Positions 27,923 to 36,879 of a stretch of 64,000 nucleotides of DNA are shown piece after piece (position 1 is the stretch's first letter; each line of letters begins with the position of its first letter). Below the pieces are notes generated by a model. That model saw only the letters and a list, made by a program, of their open reading frames with translations. It was not told the origin of the DNA and ran no database searches. The stretch is from the NCBI GenBank assembly GCA_964487255.1, contig CAZAQV010000020.1:54037-118036 (forward strand). The letters are read 5' to 3'. Position numbers and translations under genes: made by a program. This stretch comes from CAZAQV01 sp964487255. Its GTDB lineage: Bacteria; Myxococcota_A; Polyangia; Polyangiales; CAZAQV01.

Positions 27923-28282
27923 ATGAACATGAAACAATATCTATTCCTATCACTGCTTATCGCTGGCACGCTCTTCGCGTGTGACACCAATCCGGAGTAC
28001 AAGATTGGCAGCCCGGCCGAATCGGAAGCCGCAACAAGCGAAGCCAGCAAGGGCGTCGCAGAGGGCAAGGCCAAAGAGCTCAGCGCAGAGGAGGCTGCTG
28101 AGATAGAAGCAGAAGCAGAGCGCGTTCGCATCCGCGCCGAAGGTGGCGATGCGGGCTTCGGGCCAGATGGTCCGGTGCTGTCCGGCGGTTCATGCAGCTT
28201 GGCTGCGACTCCCCCAACCTCTGCCTATGCGATGATGTTGGTGCTGGGGCTCGCGCTGGCACGCAGAACAAAGACTACGTAG
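27923..28282 (+). CDS. Small lipoprotein with a MYXO-CTERM-like tail
   Basis: A 119-residue protein. From the ATG at 27923 (RBS GAGGGGGC) it has a lipoprotein signal (FLSLLIAGTLFAC, Cys18), an acidic Ala/Glu-rich helix (SAEEAAEIEAEAERVRIRAEGG), then GGSCSLAATP followed by a hydrophobic stretch (SAYAMMLVLGLALA) and a final RRTKTT. Cys, then a membrane span, then Arg at the C-terminus is the MYXO-CTERM sorting pattern of myxobacteria. The frame upstream to 27785 lacks an RBS. Function unknown. Confidence 0.75.
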   Translation: MNMKQYLFLSLLIAGTLFACDTNPEYKIGSPAESEAATSEASKGVAEGKAKELSAEEAAEIEAEAERVRIRAEGGDAGFGPDGPVLSGGSCSLAATPPTSAYAMMLVLGLALARRTKTT

Positions 28283-28805
28283 GGCCGACGGTTGAGAGCG
28301 GGCTCTTGGGCGCGTGCGGCATCTTTTCGCCCGCCTTGAGCCGCTCTTGCATCTCGTATTTTGAGGGGCAGCGCGGGACGACGTGCACCGCGTGAAAGGT
28401 GCCCCGCGGGTCAATCTTACCCTGCACCGTCACAGAGATCCCCTGCCCGTCTCGAAAGGTGTCCGGCACGACACATTGGGGAAACTGAACCGGCATTTCC
28501 TTGCCGTTCTTCTCCAATACAAAACGCCACTCACACGGCTTGCGGCGAAAGGTAATCGAACCCTCGCGCAACTCGCCTTCGACGCGTAACTCGCGATCTT
28601 TGAACGAAGTCGGGTCATCCACCACCTGATCGACGAGTTTGGAGTACGCGACGTCGTTGTCGTCCATGGTGAGCATGAGCGTGGCCACCAGCGCGCCGGT
28701 CACGCCAAGAACCCCTGCAGCCAAGGCCCAACCAGGAACGCCCCTGCTTTCCTCGTCTTCAGCAGCTAGGACGGGCGAACCTTCCAGTTTGTTGGATTCT
28801 GTCAT
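28275..28805 (-). CDS. ccmE: Cytochrome c maturation haem chaperone CcmE, Cys variant
   Basis: CcmE holds haem covalently in the periplasm and passes it to apocytochrome c. The 176-residue protein has one N-terminal membrane anchor (residues 25-46) and an OB-fold with VEGELREGSITFRRKPCEWRFVL, PVQFPQCVVPDTFRDGQG and VQGKI. Where classical CcmE has HxxxY, this one has CPSKY (Cys146, Tyr150), the CxxxY variant known from archaea and some sulfate reducers. Its stop overlaps the converging lipoprotein gene by eight bases. It sits alone, without other ccm genes, behind the atp operon terminator. Confidence 0.85.
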   Translation of the reverse strand: MTESNKLEGSPVLAAEDEESRGVPGWALAAGVLGVTGALVATLMLTMDDNDVAYSKLVDQVVDDPTSFKDRELRVEGELREGSITFRRKPCEWRFVLEKNGKEMPVQFPQCVVPDTFRDGQGISVTVQGKIDPRGTFHAVHVVPRCPSKYEMQERLKAGEKMPHAPKSPLSTVGPT

Positions 28806-28812
28806 GTCGGCT

Positions 28813-28853
28813 TAAAATATGAGGCCGCCAGCTCGGATTTCCAAGCCAGCGGC
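28813..28853 (-). terminator. Rho-independent terminator after atpE
   Basis: On the minus strand, 13-base arms (28853-28841 and 28836-28824) pair fully if three G-U wobbles are allowed, around a four-base loop, and are followed by CCTCATATTTT. It lies between atpE and the ccmE start, closing the ATP synthase Fo operon. Confidence 0.7.
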
Positions 28854-28874
28854 TTCAAAAGCAAGGTTAAGGCC

Positions 28875-29192
28875 TTATTTGAAGGCGAGAATCAGAGCGA
28901 TGACGAGCGCGTAAATTACGAGCGACTCGATCAGCGCCAAGCCAAGAATCATCGGCGTCTGGATCTTACCAGCCGCGTTGGGGTTACGAGCGATGCCTTC
29001 GAGAGCGGCAGCCGCTGCGCGACCCTGTCCGAGCGCGCCACCAAAGGCAGCGATGCCAAGTCCGAGACCCGCTGCGAGATACGCGGCCATACGGACGCCG
29101 TCACCGACAGCGGCGCCTTCCTGCGCGAACGCGGTGGAAGCGACAACAAGCGGGGTCAAAAAGGATACGAATCGAAGCATGGTCTTTTTCAT
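28875..29192 (-). CDS. atpE: ATP synthase Fo subunit c
   Basis: Subunit c forms the ion-carrying rotor ring. The start at 29192 follows GGAG and gives 105 residues: a signal-like N-terminus ending STAFAQ, then two membrane helices joined by the polar loop ARNPNAAGK. The ion site is Glu89 in the second helix. Aligned with the Na+-type ring of Ilyobacter (offset 24), Gln56, Glu89, Ser90 and Tyr94 match Gln32, Glu65, Ser66 and Tyr70, while Thr67 is Leu here. The long N-terminus is unusual but known in some deltaproteobacteria. Confidence 0.95.
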   Translation of the reverse strand: MKKTMLRFVSFLTPLVVASTAFAQEGAAVGDGVRMAAYLAAGLGLGIAAFGGALGQGRAAAAALEGIARNPNAAGKIQTPMILGLALIESLVIYALVIALILAFK

Positions 29193-29285
29193 GAGTGGTC
29201 TCCTACTCGGGCGCGCCGAGCCTAATGGATTGCAAAGGTTGATCAAGTCTTTTCTTTATAAAAAGGCCTCGCGAGAAGGCCGCGT

Positions 29286-30107
29286 TTAGTGGTGGGAATG
29301 ATCCTCGACTGCACCCGCGATGTAGATCGCGGAGAGCAGACAAAACACGAGCGCCTGCACTGCAACGACAATGCAGCCAAGCAGATAGATGGGAAGAGCG
29401 ACAAAGGTGACCAAAACGCCACCTGCAGAAATCAACAGGCCTAAAATCATCGTGACGACGAGGTGGTCGCCGAACATATTCGCAGCCAGGCGAACGGCCA
29501 GTGAAAGTGGACGCACCAAATGCGAGATGATCTCGATCGGAAAGAGGAGAACATTGAGCAGTGCAAAAGGCCAGGTCTTGGGAGAAAGCAGTTGGGCGCG
29601 CAACTCCGGCGGGCCGAACAGGTGCAGAATGTGCTCGGCGCCATTGACCTGCACTCCATAAATGTGGGTGACGATGAAGATCACGCCGCCAAGCGCGAGC
29701 GTCGTGCGGAAGTTATCGGTTGGCGGTGCCAGTCCCGGAATCAAACCCATCGAGTTGGAGATGAGGATAAAGAAGGCGCAAGTGCCGATGAGGGGGAGAA
29801 ATTTTTTCGCGTGCTTGCGGCCCATCATGTCAGCGAGCATGTCGTAGGTCGCTTGAATCAGAATCTCGAAGAAGCTGTAAACCGAGAACTTCCCTTCCGG
29901 AACGATCGACTTCTCCGGGTTTCGCAGCTTCGCCCCCACCATCAGCGCCAGAACGATGATGAGTAAGGAGATGATGAACGAACTGACGACGTGCGTGATC
30001 CCAACGTGATGGCCGAGCACGGTGTGACCGCCAGCCGCTTCCTCCAAGTCGTGGCCGAACGGAAGCATTGCGGCAATGGAATCAAAGATGGTTGGGTGAT
30101 GTTCCAC
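29286..30107 (-). CDS. atpB: ATP synthase Fo subunit a
   Basis: Subunit a provides the two half-channels for ion flow through Fo. The 273-residue protein has five to six membrane segments and the essential arginine helix in PLSLAVRLAANMFGDHLVV; other landmarks are GLIPGLAPPTDNF and the His-rich start MEHHPTIFD. It is 94 bases upstream of atpE and 37 bases after the AtpI-like gene. Confidence 0.95.
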   Translation of the reverse strand: MEHHPTIFDSIAAMLPFGHDLEEAAGGHTVLGHHVGITHVVSSFIISLLIIVLALMVGAKLRNPEKSIVPEGKFSVYSFFEILIQATYDMLADMMGRKHAKKFLPLIGTCAFFILISNSMGLIPGLAPPTDNFRTTLALGGVIFIVTHIYGVQVNGAEHILHLFGPPELRAQLLSPKTWPFALLNVLLFPIEIISHLVRPLSLAVRLAANMFGDHLVVTMILGLLISAGGVLVTFVALPIYLLGCIVVAVQALVFCLLSAIYIAGAVEDHSHH

Positions 30108-30143
30108 AGTCTGTCTCTCCTATGGGGCTGGTTTGTCTTCGAA

Positions 30144-30575
30144 TCAACCCAGTCCTTTGGCACGAGAGGTCGGAAATATCCATCCCAGACCAATCGTGAA
30201 CAGCGCGCCTAGTAGCAGAGCGCCCCAGCCCATGGCAAACCCAATCGGACTCAGGCCGAGAAGCTGGAAGGCCAAGAAGCATACGAGCGCCAGCAAGCCA
30301 AGTTTGAAAACAAAAGCGAAAAGCAGCTTGCCGGCGCCGGGTCCGACCTCTTCTCCGTCACGAATACCGCCGATAAAACGCTCTCCAGCGCGTCGCGTCA
30401 CCCACCAATGGCCGAATGCCACGACCGCACCAAGCCCCACAGCGACCGAAAATTGCACACCGGCTACCGCCCAGCCGACCAAAACGAGACCGATCCCAGA
30501 AAGCAGGATCGAGCCGGTCGCTAGGTCGAGCAACGTCGCGCTATTTGTTTTCTGGCCAGGAGTCTCGCTCATCAT
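30144..30575 (-). CDS. atpI: ATP synthase accessory subunit I (AtpI-like)
   Basis: A 143-residue protein with four hydrophobic segments (for example SILLSGIGLVLVGWAVAG and LLFAFVFKLGLLALVCFLAF) and the charged loop RRAGERFIGGIRDGEEV. The size, topology and place between AtpZ and subunit a fit ATP synthase subunit I, which aids c-ring assembly. Identity is weak across this family, so the call is mainly contextual. It starts within the last 35 bases of the preceding gene; the first of two ATGs has GAGG at good distance. Confidence 0.8.
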   Translation of the reverse strand: MMSETPGQKTNSATLLDLATGSILLSGIGLVLVGWAVAGVQFSVAVGLGAVVAFGHWWVTRRAGERFIGGIRDGEEVGPGAGKLLFAFVFKLGLLALVCFLAFQLLGLSPIGFAMGWGALLLGALFTIGLGWIFPTSRAKGLG

Positions 30576-30849
30576 CTTTTTCCTCGTCTTGTTCGTAGGG
30601 GAAACTCTGGGCGTCGGGATCTTGCTCGTCCATCAGCTTCTGCATGCGCTTCATTTCCATCCAGAACATTTTGGCGCCCGCAGCGAGCCCAAAAGCGAAA
30701 CCCAGCCACATCAGCCAACTCGTTCCAAACTTCGAATCCGCCCAACGTCCGGCAAAGATTCCGATGGCGATGGCGAGCCCAAACTGAAGACCTACGATGC
30801 CAACGCTCGTAAATGTTTGACGTGCGCTGCTTTTTTCGTCATCCGACAT
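30541..30849 (-). CDS. atpZ: ATP synthase accessory protein AtpZ (ATPase_gene1 family)
   Basis: A 102-residue protein with two membrane segments (SVGIVGLQFGLAIAIGIFAGRWAD and MWLGFAFGLAAGAKMFWM) and an acidic C-terminal tail. The GxxxGxxxDxxxGTSWxxxxxG pattern is typical of the AtpZ family found upstream of atpI; AtpZ and AtpI are reported to act together in Mg2+/Ca2+ transport for the ATP synthase. The ATG at 30849 has GGGGAG nine bases upstream; the GTG at 30867 would place the RBS inside the gene. Confidence 0.85.
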   Translation of the reverse strand: MSDDEKSSARQTFTSVGIVGLQFGLAIAIGIFAGRWADSKFGTSWLMWLGFAFGLAAGAKMFWMEMKRMQKLMDEQDPDAQSFPYEQDEEKDDERDSWPENK

Positions 30850-30925
30850 CGAACTGCTGCTCCCCACGCGGTCCCGGTGCTAGCACGACTCGGCCCAATG
30901 TCACCACGCCGGCCTGTCGTCAAGT

Positions 30926-32209
30926 TCAGGCGGCAGAAAAAGCTTTTTTTGCCGCATCAAGGGTGTGATCGATGGCTTGCTCATCGTGCGCCAGGCTCAA
31001 AAACCCGGCCTCAAACTGCGAAGGGGGCCAGTGTATACCTTCTGCAAGCATCGCCGCGTGCCAGCGTCCAAACGCATCGCGGTCGGTCTTTTCTGCACCA
31101 TCCCAGTCCTGCACGGGGGCGGTGGTAAAGAAAGGGGTGATCATGGACCCTTGCCGCTGGACCACCACCGACTTGCCCGCCTCGATCGCAACGTCCACAA
31201 ACCCCTGCTCCAAGGTCCGCCCTTTGGCTTCAAGGGTCTCGTAGACGCCGGGACGGCGCAGTTTGCGCAAGGTCGCCAGGCCAGCTGCGACAGCGAGTGG
31301 GTTTCCGCTGAGCGTACCGGCCTGATAGACTGGTCCGCTGGGCGCAACCCGCTCCATCACATCCCGTCGGCCGCCATAGACACCGGCTGGCAAACCACCG
31401 CCGACGATCTTGCCGAGACACGTCAGGTCGGGCTCGACACCGAAGTGCGCTTGGGCGCCCCCGAGCGCCACGCGAAAACCGGTCATCACCTCGTCGAAGA
31501 TCAGGAGCGCGTCGTTCTGTTCGGTAAGCGAGCGTAGCGCTTGGAGGAACCCCGGCACCGGTGGAACGCAACCCATGTTGCCGGCAACCGGCTCGACGAG
31601 CACCGCGGCGATCTTGTCAGGATACTCAGCAAAGAGTTTCTCGACAGAGTCCGCATCGTTATAACGCGCGAGGAGCGTCGTTCCCGCAATCGCTGCGGGG
31701 ACACCGGCGCTGTCGGGCGAACCGAGCGTCGCTGCGCCGCTACCGGCCTTGACCAGCAAATAATCGGCCCCCCCGTGGTAGTTGCCTTCAAACTTGACGA
31801 TCAAGTCTCGCTCGGTGAAACCACGGGCCGCACGGACGGCCCCCATCACCGCTTCGGTACCACTCGAGACCATGCGAGACATGGGCATGGACGGTACGAG
31901 CTCCGCGATCAGCTCGGCCATCTCGATTTCCTGCTCAGTCGGGGCACCGAAACTCGCGCCACGCGTTGCCGCATCCTGCACCGCCGCAATCACGTCGGGG
32001 TCTGCGTGTCCGAGAATCATTGGCCCCCACGAGCTGACGTAATCGATGTACTCGCGCCCATCAGCGCCCGTCAGTCTGCAGCCCTGGGCCGACTTAATAA
32101 AAACCGGTGAGCCCCCCACCGATTTGAAAGCCCGAACCGGCGAGTTTACCCCACCGGGAATTACTTTCGATGCACGCTCAAGAAGCCTCGCGGAAATCTC
32201 GTCTGCCAT
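30926..32209 (-). CDS. hemL: Glutamate-1-semialdehyde 2,1-aminomutase HemL
   Basis: HemL converts glutamate-1-semialdehyde to 5-aminolevulinate, the C5 route to haem. The 427-residue protein starts MADEISARLLERASKVIPGG and has GGVNSPVRAF, the PLP phosphate site SSGTEAVMGAVR, EPVAGNMGC, DEVMTGFRVALGGAQ, and the PLP lysine in CLGKIVGGGLPAG. The frame is open from a GTG at 32332, but that would run back through a terminator hairpin, so the internal ATG is used. It stands alone, 76 bases from atpZ. Confidence 0.96.
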   Translation of the reverse strand: MADEISARLLERASKVIPGGVNSPVRAFKSVGGSPVFIKSAQGCRLTGADGREYIDYVSSWGPMILGHADPDVIAAVQDAATRGASFGAPTEQEIEMAELIAELVPSMPMSRMVSSGTEAVMGAVRAARGFTERDLIVKFEGNYHGGADYLLVKAGSGAATLGSPDSAGVPAAIAGTTLLARYNDADSVEKLFAEYPDKIAAVLVEPVAGNMGCVPPVPGFLQALRSLTEQNDALLIFDEVMTGFRVALGGAQAHFGVEPDLTCLGKIVGGGLPAGVYGGRRDVMERVAPSGPVYQAGTLSGNPLAVAAGLATLRKLRRPGVYETLEAKGRTLEQGFVDVAIEAGKSVVVQRQGSMITPFFTTAPVQDWDGAEKTDRDAFGRWHAAMLAEGIHWPPSQFEAGFLSLAHDEQAIDHTLDAAKKAFSAA

Positions 32210-32228
32210 GCGGGCACGGTAACACAAC

Positions 32229-32266
32229 AAAAAAAAGTGAGGGCCCCCTTGAAGGAGGCCCTCGGT
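32229..32266 (-). terminator. Rho-independent terminator after the HhH lipoprotein gene
   Basis: On the minus strand GAGGGCC pairs with GGCCCTC, and an inner CCTT-AAGG extends the stem; the hairpin is followed by AC and eight T residues. It separates the upstream lipoprotein gene (32337-33866) from hemL. Exact ends may be off by a base. A second perfect 8-base hairpin (GTGGATCG/CGATCCAC) lies directly upstream. Confidence 0.8.
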
Positions 32267-32336
32267 GGATCGAAGTTGAGGAGACGATCCACGCACAGTT
32301 CGCGTCAACGCAATAGCCGCGAACCGTGACACTCAA

Positions 32337-33866
32337 TCAGCGCACATCGATGGCATAGTCCTTCGAGCCACTGCCCGCGCTCGTGTTGTAAGTCACGTTC
32401 GCGTTGTACAACCCGGGTAACAGGTCCACGCCCATCGGAGTCGGAAGCGATCGATTACGAGCGCACACGTAGGTGTTTTCGAACGCCCCAAAGGTATTCC
32501 CATAAACCAGCGAGACACGCCCTTGAACCTCTTCTTCTACGGGACCATTCGGTGTTGAAACCGTCACCTTCACGTTGTTGATGGTCGCGCGTCGAACCCG
32601 AATGAACTCTGATTTTCCAGGCTCGATTTCGACTGGCTCGAAAGGAACGCCGTTGGTTCCGTACCCGTATTGGACGCGCACGTCACCCGGATATTGCGGA
32701 AAGTAGAAAACCGGATCGGCAATTCTTCCCGAGGGAGTCGTCCCGAAGGAAATCGGCTTTTGCCACTGTAGACGATTGTTGAGAACCTTCACCAACGAAA
32801 GGCTTCCGCCGCGACGACTGTCCGCACAGTCATTGGGCGTTGCTGCAACAATCGGATCCGCCGACGGGTAGAGGAATGCACGATAGTCCGTCTCAGGCAG
32901 AAAGCTGTCGTGCTGGGTTTGCCCCGAAGACACGCTCTTGCTTAGCGCGGCAATATCTGGAACAGAGTATTCGATCGTGTAGTCACCTGAAAAGACAGGT
33001 TGGTAGCGGTTGTTCCAGGAAAGTCGTCGGCTTCGCTGGAATGTCAATCGTCCCTCGCACCCTGCACCACTGCAGCGCTGGCTGGCGATGAACTCGTCAA
33101 GTGCGGTCCCCACGTTGACATCCATCACATCGACCTCGGCGATCCAAACCAGGCTGGCGCGGACTGTCGTGGCATCGCCCGCACGCACGTTCACACCACA
33201 GCGGTATGAGTAGCCGCTCGCGCCCTGCGGCCGAATGCCAACGCAGTAAGTCCCGGGAACCGCCGTAAGACTCCAACTCTTTTCGCCTACGACACTTGCT
33301 GCAATGTTGGCCGTGCTGGTGTGGTCTTCGTTGAACAGCGCAACGCTTCCGAGTTCGCTGACCTCTGTCCAAGAAAACCCGTTTGGGGCATCGGGGACGG
33401 TAATGTTGATCGTGCCGAGCCCACCATCGCCTGTCGGGTCGATCACAACACCGCCATCCGCATTCACCCAACCGCGCAGATGCGCTTCACGCAGGAGTTG
33501 ACCGAATGCGACGGGCCCAACCCAGGGCACTGCATCGAGAGCCTCGAGAGTCGAGACCTTCACGTCATCCGTGTTGCCGATCACGCCGTCCGCGCCCGCT
33601 CGAACTGCGATGATGCCCTCGGCCGCCCGCCGGTCGATGAGCCGGTCGAGCTCTCGCTGGCTCAGTTCGTTCGTAACGCGCAGGACACCGAGCGCTTCCG
33701 CGGAGCCCTCTGCAACCCCCCACGCGTCGGCAGCGCCGTTGGCGAAGAAGCTGTCGAACTCACCGTCCGCTTCGCCGCTCGCCGCGGTTTCGGCCGCGCA
33801 CGAGGCCAAGGTCAGCGCCAAAAGGCCAAGTAGGCCCCACCCCAAGTTCCACACCAACACTCTCAT
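32337..33866 (-). CDS. Secreted lipoprotein with a helix-hairpin-helix-like module
   Basis: A 509-residue lipoprotein (signal LLGLLALTLASC, Cys after LAS). Residues about 60-140 read LRVTNELSQRELDRLIDRRAA, GADGVIGNTDDVKVSTLEALDAVPWVGPVAFGQLL. This helix-hairpin-helix-like segment recurs in myxobacterial surface lipoproteins. The rest is beta-rich and may be carbohydrate-binding-like (repeated strands such as WSLTAVPGTYCVGIRPQG). The start at 33866 is chosen because the signal peptide begins there. It is followed by a strong terminator. Function unknown; an outer-membrane or surface location is likely. Confidence 0.75.
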   Translation of the reverse strand: MRVLVWNLGWGLLGLLALTLASCAAETAASGEADGEFDSFFANGAADAWGVAEGSAEALGVLRVTNELSQRELDRLIDRRAAEGIIAVRAGADGVIGNTDDVKVSTLEALDAVPWVGPVAFGQLLREAHLRGWVNADGGVVIDPTGDGGLGTINITVPDAPNGFSWTEVSELGSVALFNEDHTSTANIAASVVGEKSWSLTAVPGTYCVGIRPQGASGYSYRCGVNVRAGDATTVRASLVWIAEVDVMDVNVGTALDEFIASQRCSGAGCEGRLTFQRSRRLSWNNRYQPVFSGDYTIEYSVPDIAALSKSVSSGQTQHDSFLPETDYRAFLYPSADPIVAATPNDCADSRRGGSLSLVKVLNNRLQWQKPISFGTTPSGRIADPVFYFPQYPGDVRVQYGYGTNGVPFEPVEIEPGKSEFIRVRRATINNVKVTVSTPNGPVEEEVQGRVSLVYGNTFGAFENTYVCARNRSLPTPMGVDLLPGLYNANVTYNTSAGSGSKDYAIDVR

Positions 33867-34137
33867 GACGCCCGCCTTTCTTTGGTTTTCGCCCATTTAC
33901 TGAGGACTTGTGTTAATCGCTGCGATCCGTCACCAAAACTTGGTTCAAACAACCAAGCCTCAGACCTTTGCTGGGCGCTCGATAAACCCGTCCACCACAC
34001 GTCGCTCGACGCTTCATCCATTTGTTCACTCCAATGTACGCATTCGGCTCCAACACCGAAGACGAGCGTGATCTAGCAGCTCTTCTTCGCCGTGCAAGGA
34101 ACGGACATCTGTTTGCTGTCCGATTTAACCGAAACTG

Positions 34138-35460
34138 CTAATCGTTGGGTGAGACGAGCGATTCGCGCACCCACGCGCGACTGACACGGAAATGCTCGCT
34201 GAGTCTCGCCGGTTCGATTTCGCTACTGCGCAGGGCTCGGGCAAGCCATGTTGCGTCGATCCAAGTTTGATCCGCAAGCACACCCTCATCTTTACGAACA
34301 GGTCCGAAGAAGCGCTCGGTACGAATACGTCGCGTTGGATCGGCATGCATGTCGGGATCGGCTTCATGCGCAAGAATCTGCTCGGACCAGAAGTTGCGAA
34401 GCTGGCGGGGCTCAAGCGAATCGTCGAAGACCATCCAGGACGCGAAGTCGACCAGACGTCTCTGCGTGATGTCGGCTTGGACGTTCAGCTTCGCCAGATT
34501 TGCCTCCCGGAGCACCTCCGAACCGCGGTGTGCGCCCGTTGTCGAAACGCCATAACGACGCAACGTTCGCTCGACAGCAAGCGCATGCTCATCGTCAACA
34601 AGATGCGCCGATTTCGAAGCATACACACTAGGAAATCGCGCATGCGCTTGACGCAACATGGCCCCAGCGCGGCCTTCTCCACCAAGTCGCTCCGCGTCAA
34701 AACCCCAGTCGATCAAAGCATAAGGTCGAACGACCGAGTAAGGCGATTGCGCGTCCTCGAGAGTGAGCGAAACCATGTCCATGAACTGCCACTCTCGAAT
34801 GAGCTCATCGAGCCGCACGAGCCCGTCCGAATGACCACCCGGCTTAGGCTCCAACGCGCCGAAGCCTTTTCCTTCCAGGAGTCCACCCTCAACTTCGAAT
34901 ACCAGGCCCCGGCCATAGTACGGAGGACGCAACGCTTCTCGGGTTTGACCCGTCGTTACGATCGGTGCGTTGACAACTGCCTGCTCGGCTTGAGGTGTGG
35001 AGATATAGCCACTCTGCTCGAGCAGCCACGCGTCAATTTGCTCGTCCGTCAGTTTACGAAGGTGTTCAAAGTCCGCGCGAAGCAGTGCGTAATCTGCATG
35101 GACGATGCGCGCACCTGCGACGCGTTGGACCGGCTCGGTCGAGGCATCAAGCACGCTCGCGCGGCGCAAGGGATAGGCCAACGTATCCGCTTGGTGGGTC
35201 GCTCCGTACAGGACCTTGCGGGCTGTCCCAAGCAGGAACGAGACAGCCTCATGCCGGGAAGCGAGCTGAGGAAGCGATCGTCCATAGTGCGCGACGCGTC
35301 CCTCGGTGCCGGCCGTGATGGCATTTTCGAAGCCGCCGCCAAGCGTCAGTAGCGACAGCGCAAGACCAAGGCTGATGACCAAAGTCATCGCGTGCTCCAG
35401 CGAACCTCGGTTGCCTTTCCGCATGCGCGAAACAAGAAGCAGGAATCGTGCCTGGCTCAT
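34138..35460 (-). CDS. Unrecognised 440-residue protein with an N-terminal membrane segment
   Basis: The protein starts MSQARFLLLVSRMRKGNRGS and has one hydrophobic segment (AMTLVISLGLALSLLTLGGGF, residues 24-44), then about 390 soluble, charged residues with many Arg and Glu. No metal-binding or nucleotide motif is evident. The block RTLRRYGVSTTGAHRGSEVL, followed by QADITQRRLVDFASWMVFDDSLE, looks conserved enough to serve as a search query. It lies between two lipoprotein genes on the same strand, 106 bases after the metalloprotease. I do not recognise the family. Confidence 0.7.
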   Translation of the reverse strand: MSQARFLLLVSRMRKGNRGSLEHAMTLVISLGLALSLLTLGGGFENAITAGTEGRVAHYGRSLPQLASRHEAVSFLLGTARKVLYGATHQADTLAYPLRRASVLDASTEPVQRVAGARIVHADYALLRADFEHLRKLTDEQIDAWLLEQSGYISTPQAEQAVVNAPIVTTGQTREALRPPYYGRGLVFEVEGGLLEGKGFGALEPKPGGHSDGLVRLDELIREWQFMDMVSLTLEDAQSPYSVVRPYALIDWGFDAERLGGEGRAGAMLRQAHARFPSVYASKSAHLVDDEHALAVERTLRRYGVSTTGAHRGSEVLREANLAKLNVQADITQRRLVDFASWMVFDDSLEPRQLRNFWSEQILAHEADPDMHADPTRRIRTERFFGPVRKDEGVLADQTWIDATWLARALRSSEIEPARLSEHFRVSRAWVRESLVSPND

Positions 35461-35566
35461 ACTCGCGCCGCAGCGCGACCGCTCGCTCTAAGTGGAAGGA
35501 ATTGCGGCGATCGCGTGCCAACAGCTGCACTTCAGGTGGCGTGTTAAGCAGCCGCCTGAAGCACCC

Positions 35567-36751
35567 TTAGGGGACGCAGCAGCGGATCTGGGCTGGGCCT
35601 GGGCATGCGCCCGAGTGGATCGTGCCTGTGCAGCTCGTCACGTTCTCATCGATGCAGGTTCCTCCTGCGCCTGACACATAGCAGGATGCGCCCACGTTCT
35701 GCTCGCTGCGAAGGCCCAGGTTTTTTGCAAGAACAGCAGGCGCATCTTGCAGCGCGCCTTTGCTCTTGCCACACGCGTCTTGTTCAAGCGTCGACGAAGT
35801 AAAAGAACTCCCCACGGAGTTCCATACCATGATGTCCGCTGCGCTGCTGACGTGGTGCAAGCCAAACGAGTGACCGAGTTCGTGCGCAACATAGCGCGCA
35901 ACGGTATCGATTTGGTCGTCGTCGGTCTTGTTGACGAGACACGTGCGTTCAGCACTGTTGTCGCAGTCGAGCGGGCACACACCGTGGTTCGGCAAAAGGT
36001 GCGCATCCGAGACAACAACCATCGTGTAGGGTGGGTTCGCCGGGCGCGTTTCCTCGAAAAGAATCTTGTAGCGGCGATAGTAGCCGCTCAGCTTGTTGAG
36101 AATTTCGTCTCGCGCGGCGCGGCCTCGCGTAAACGGAGGAAAGGTCCACGAACTGGCAGCGCCGCCATAGCTGTCGCCGACGATCCACGTCTTGTTGTTA
36201 TGCGGCTCGTCACAAAAGCCCGGGCAATCGTCGACTTTTTGTCCGTCGAAATTGACATAGACGATTTGTTCTTCGGGACATTGGAGCACGAGTTCATAAG
36301 CGCCCCATGTGCACGTTTGGTTGTCGCAGACACGAACTTCTTCTTCGCATCCGCTGCCCATCGACTGCACCGCATCAGGCTCACACTCTCGTGCTGAGCC
36401 ATCGAATGGCTCTAGGTCGACCCACACATACATCGCGCCAGCGTCGTCGCAGGTGAGCGCTTGCATCTTTTGTCCTTTGAGGCACCCGAGGCCCCCCGCC
36501 ACGACGCGCGTATCGAACACGTCCCCTGGCGTACAGCCTTCCGGTCCGGTCTCAACAACCTCCGCAGCCGCATCAACAACAGCCAAACTGCCGTCTGGCG
36601 TCGAAAACCCCGCCTCGGTCCATCGATCGGATTTGCTCGCGTCCGTGGTGCTGGTTTCTGCATCCTCCATCCATTGGTCTGGCGCGTCCGAAGACTCACC
36701 GACACAACCGACCAAGAGCAAGAGCAAGAGCACCGGGGCAAAGCGCAGCAC
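35567..36751 (-). CDS. Metzincin-type metalloprotease lipoprotein
   Basis: A 394-residue lipoprotein (LLLLLLVGC, Cys16), probably exported and lipid-anchored. After an Asp/Thr-rich spacer and a Cys-rich region comes the zinc protease motif HELGHSFGLHH (His290, Glu291, His294, His300), the extended metzincin consensus. A later Met in SSAADIMVWNSVG fits the Met-turn. Many Cys residues suggest disulfides. The start is GTG at 36751; a longer frame in another phase is a shadow. It is divergent from moxR. Confidence 0.85.
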   Translation of the reverse strand: MLRFAPVLLLLLLVGCVGESSDAPDQWMEDAETSTTDASKSDRWTEAGFSTPDGSLAVVDAAAEVVETGPEGCTPGDVFDTRVVAGGLGCLKGQKMQALTCDDAGAMYVWVDLEPFDGSARECEPDAVQSMGSGCEEEVRVCDNQTCTWGAYELVLQCPEEQIVYVNFDGQKVDDCPGFCDEPHNNKTWIVGDSYGGAASSWTFPPFTRGRAARDEILNKLSGYYRRYKILFEETRPANPPYTMVVVSDAHLLPNHGVCPLDCDNSAERTCLVNKTDDDQIDTVARYVAHELGHSFGLHHVSSAADIMVWNSVGSSFTSSTLEQDACGKSKGALQDAPAVLAKNLGLRSEQNVGASCYVSGAGGTCIDENVTSCTGTIHSGACPGPAQIRCCVP

Positions 36752-36879
36752 AAGGACGAACCTATGGTCAGGTCAGCCAACGGGCAACCAACGGATGAAA
36801 TTTGTGGGAATAGTCTTTGTTTTCATGCGTTGCGACCCGTGCTACCCCCCGAAACCAGTGATGAACAGGAGCGCCCCCT

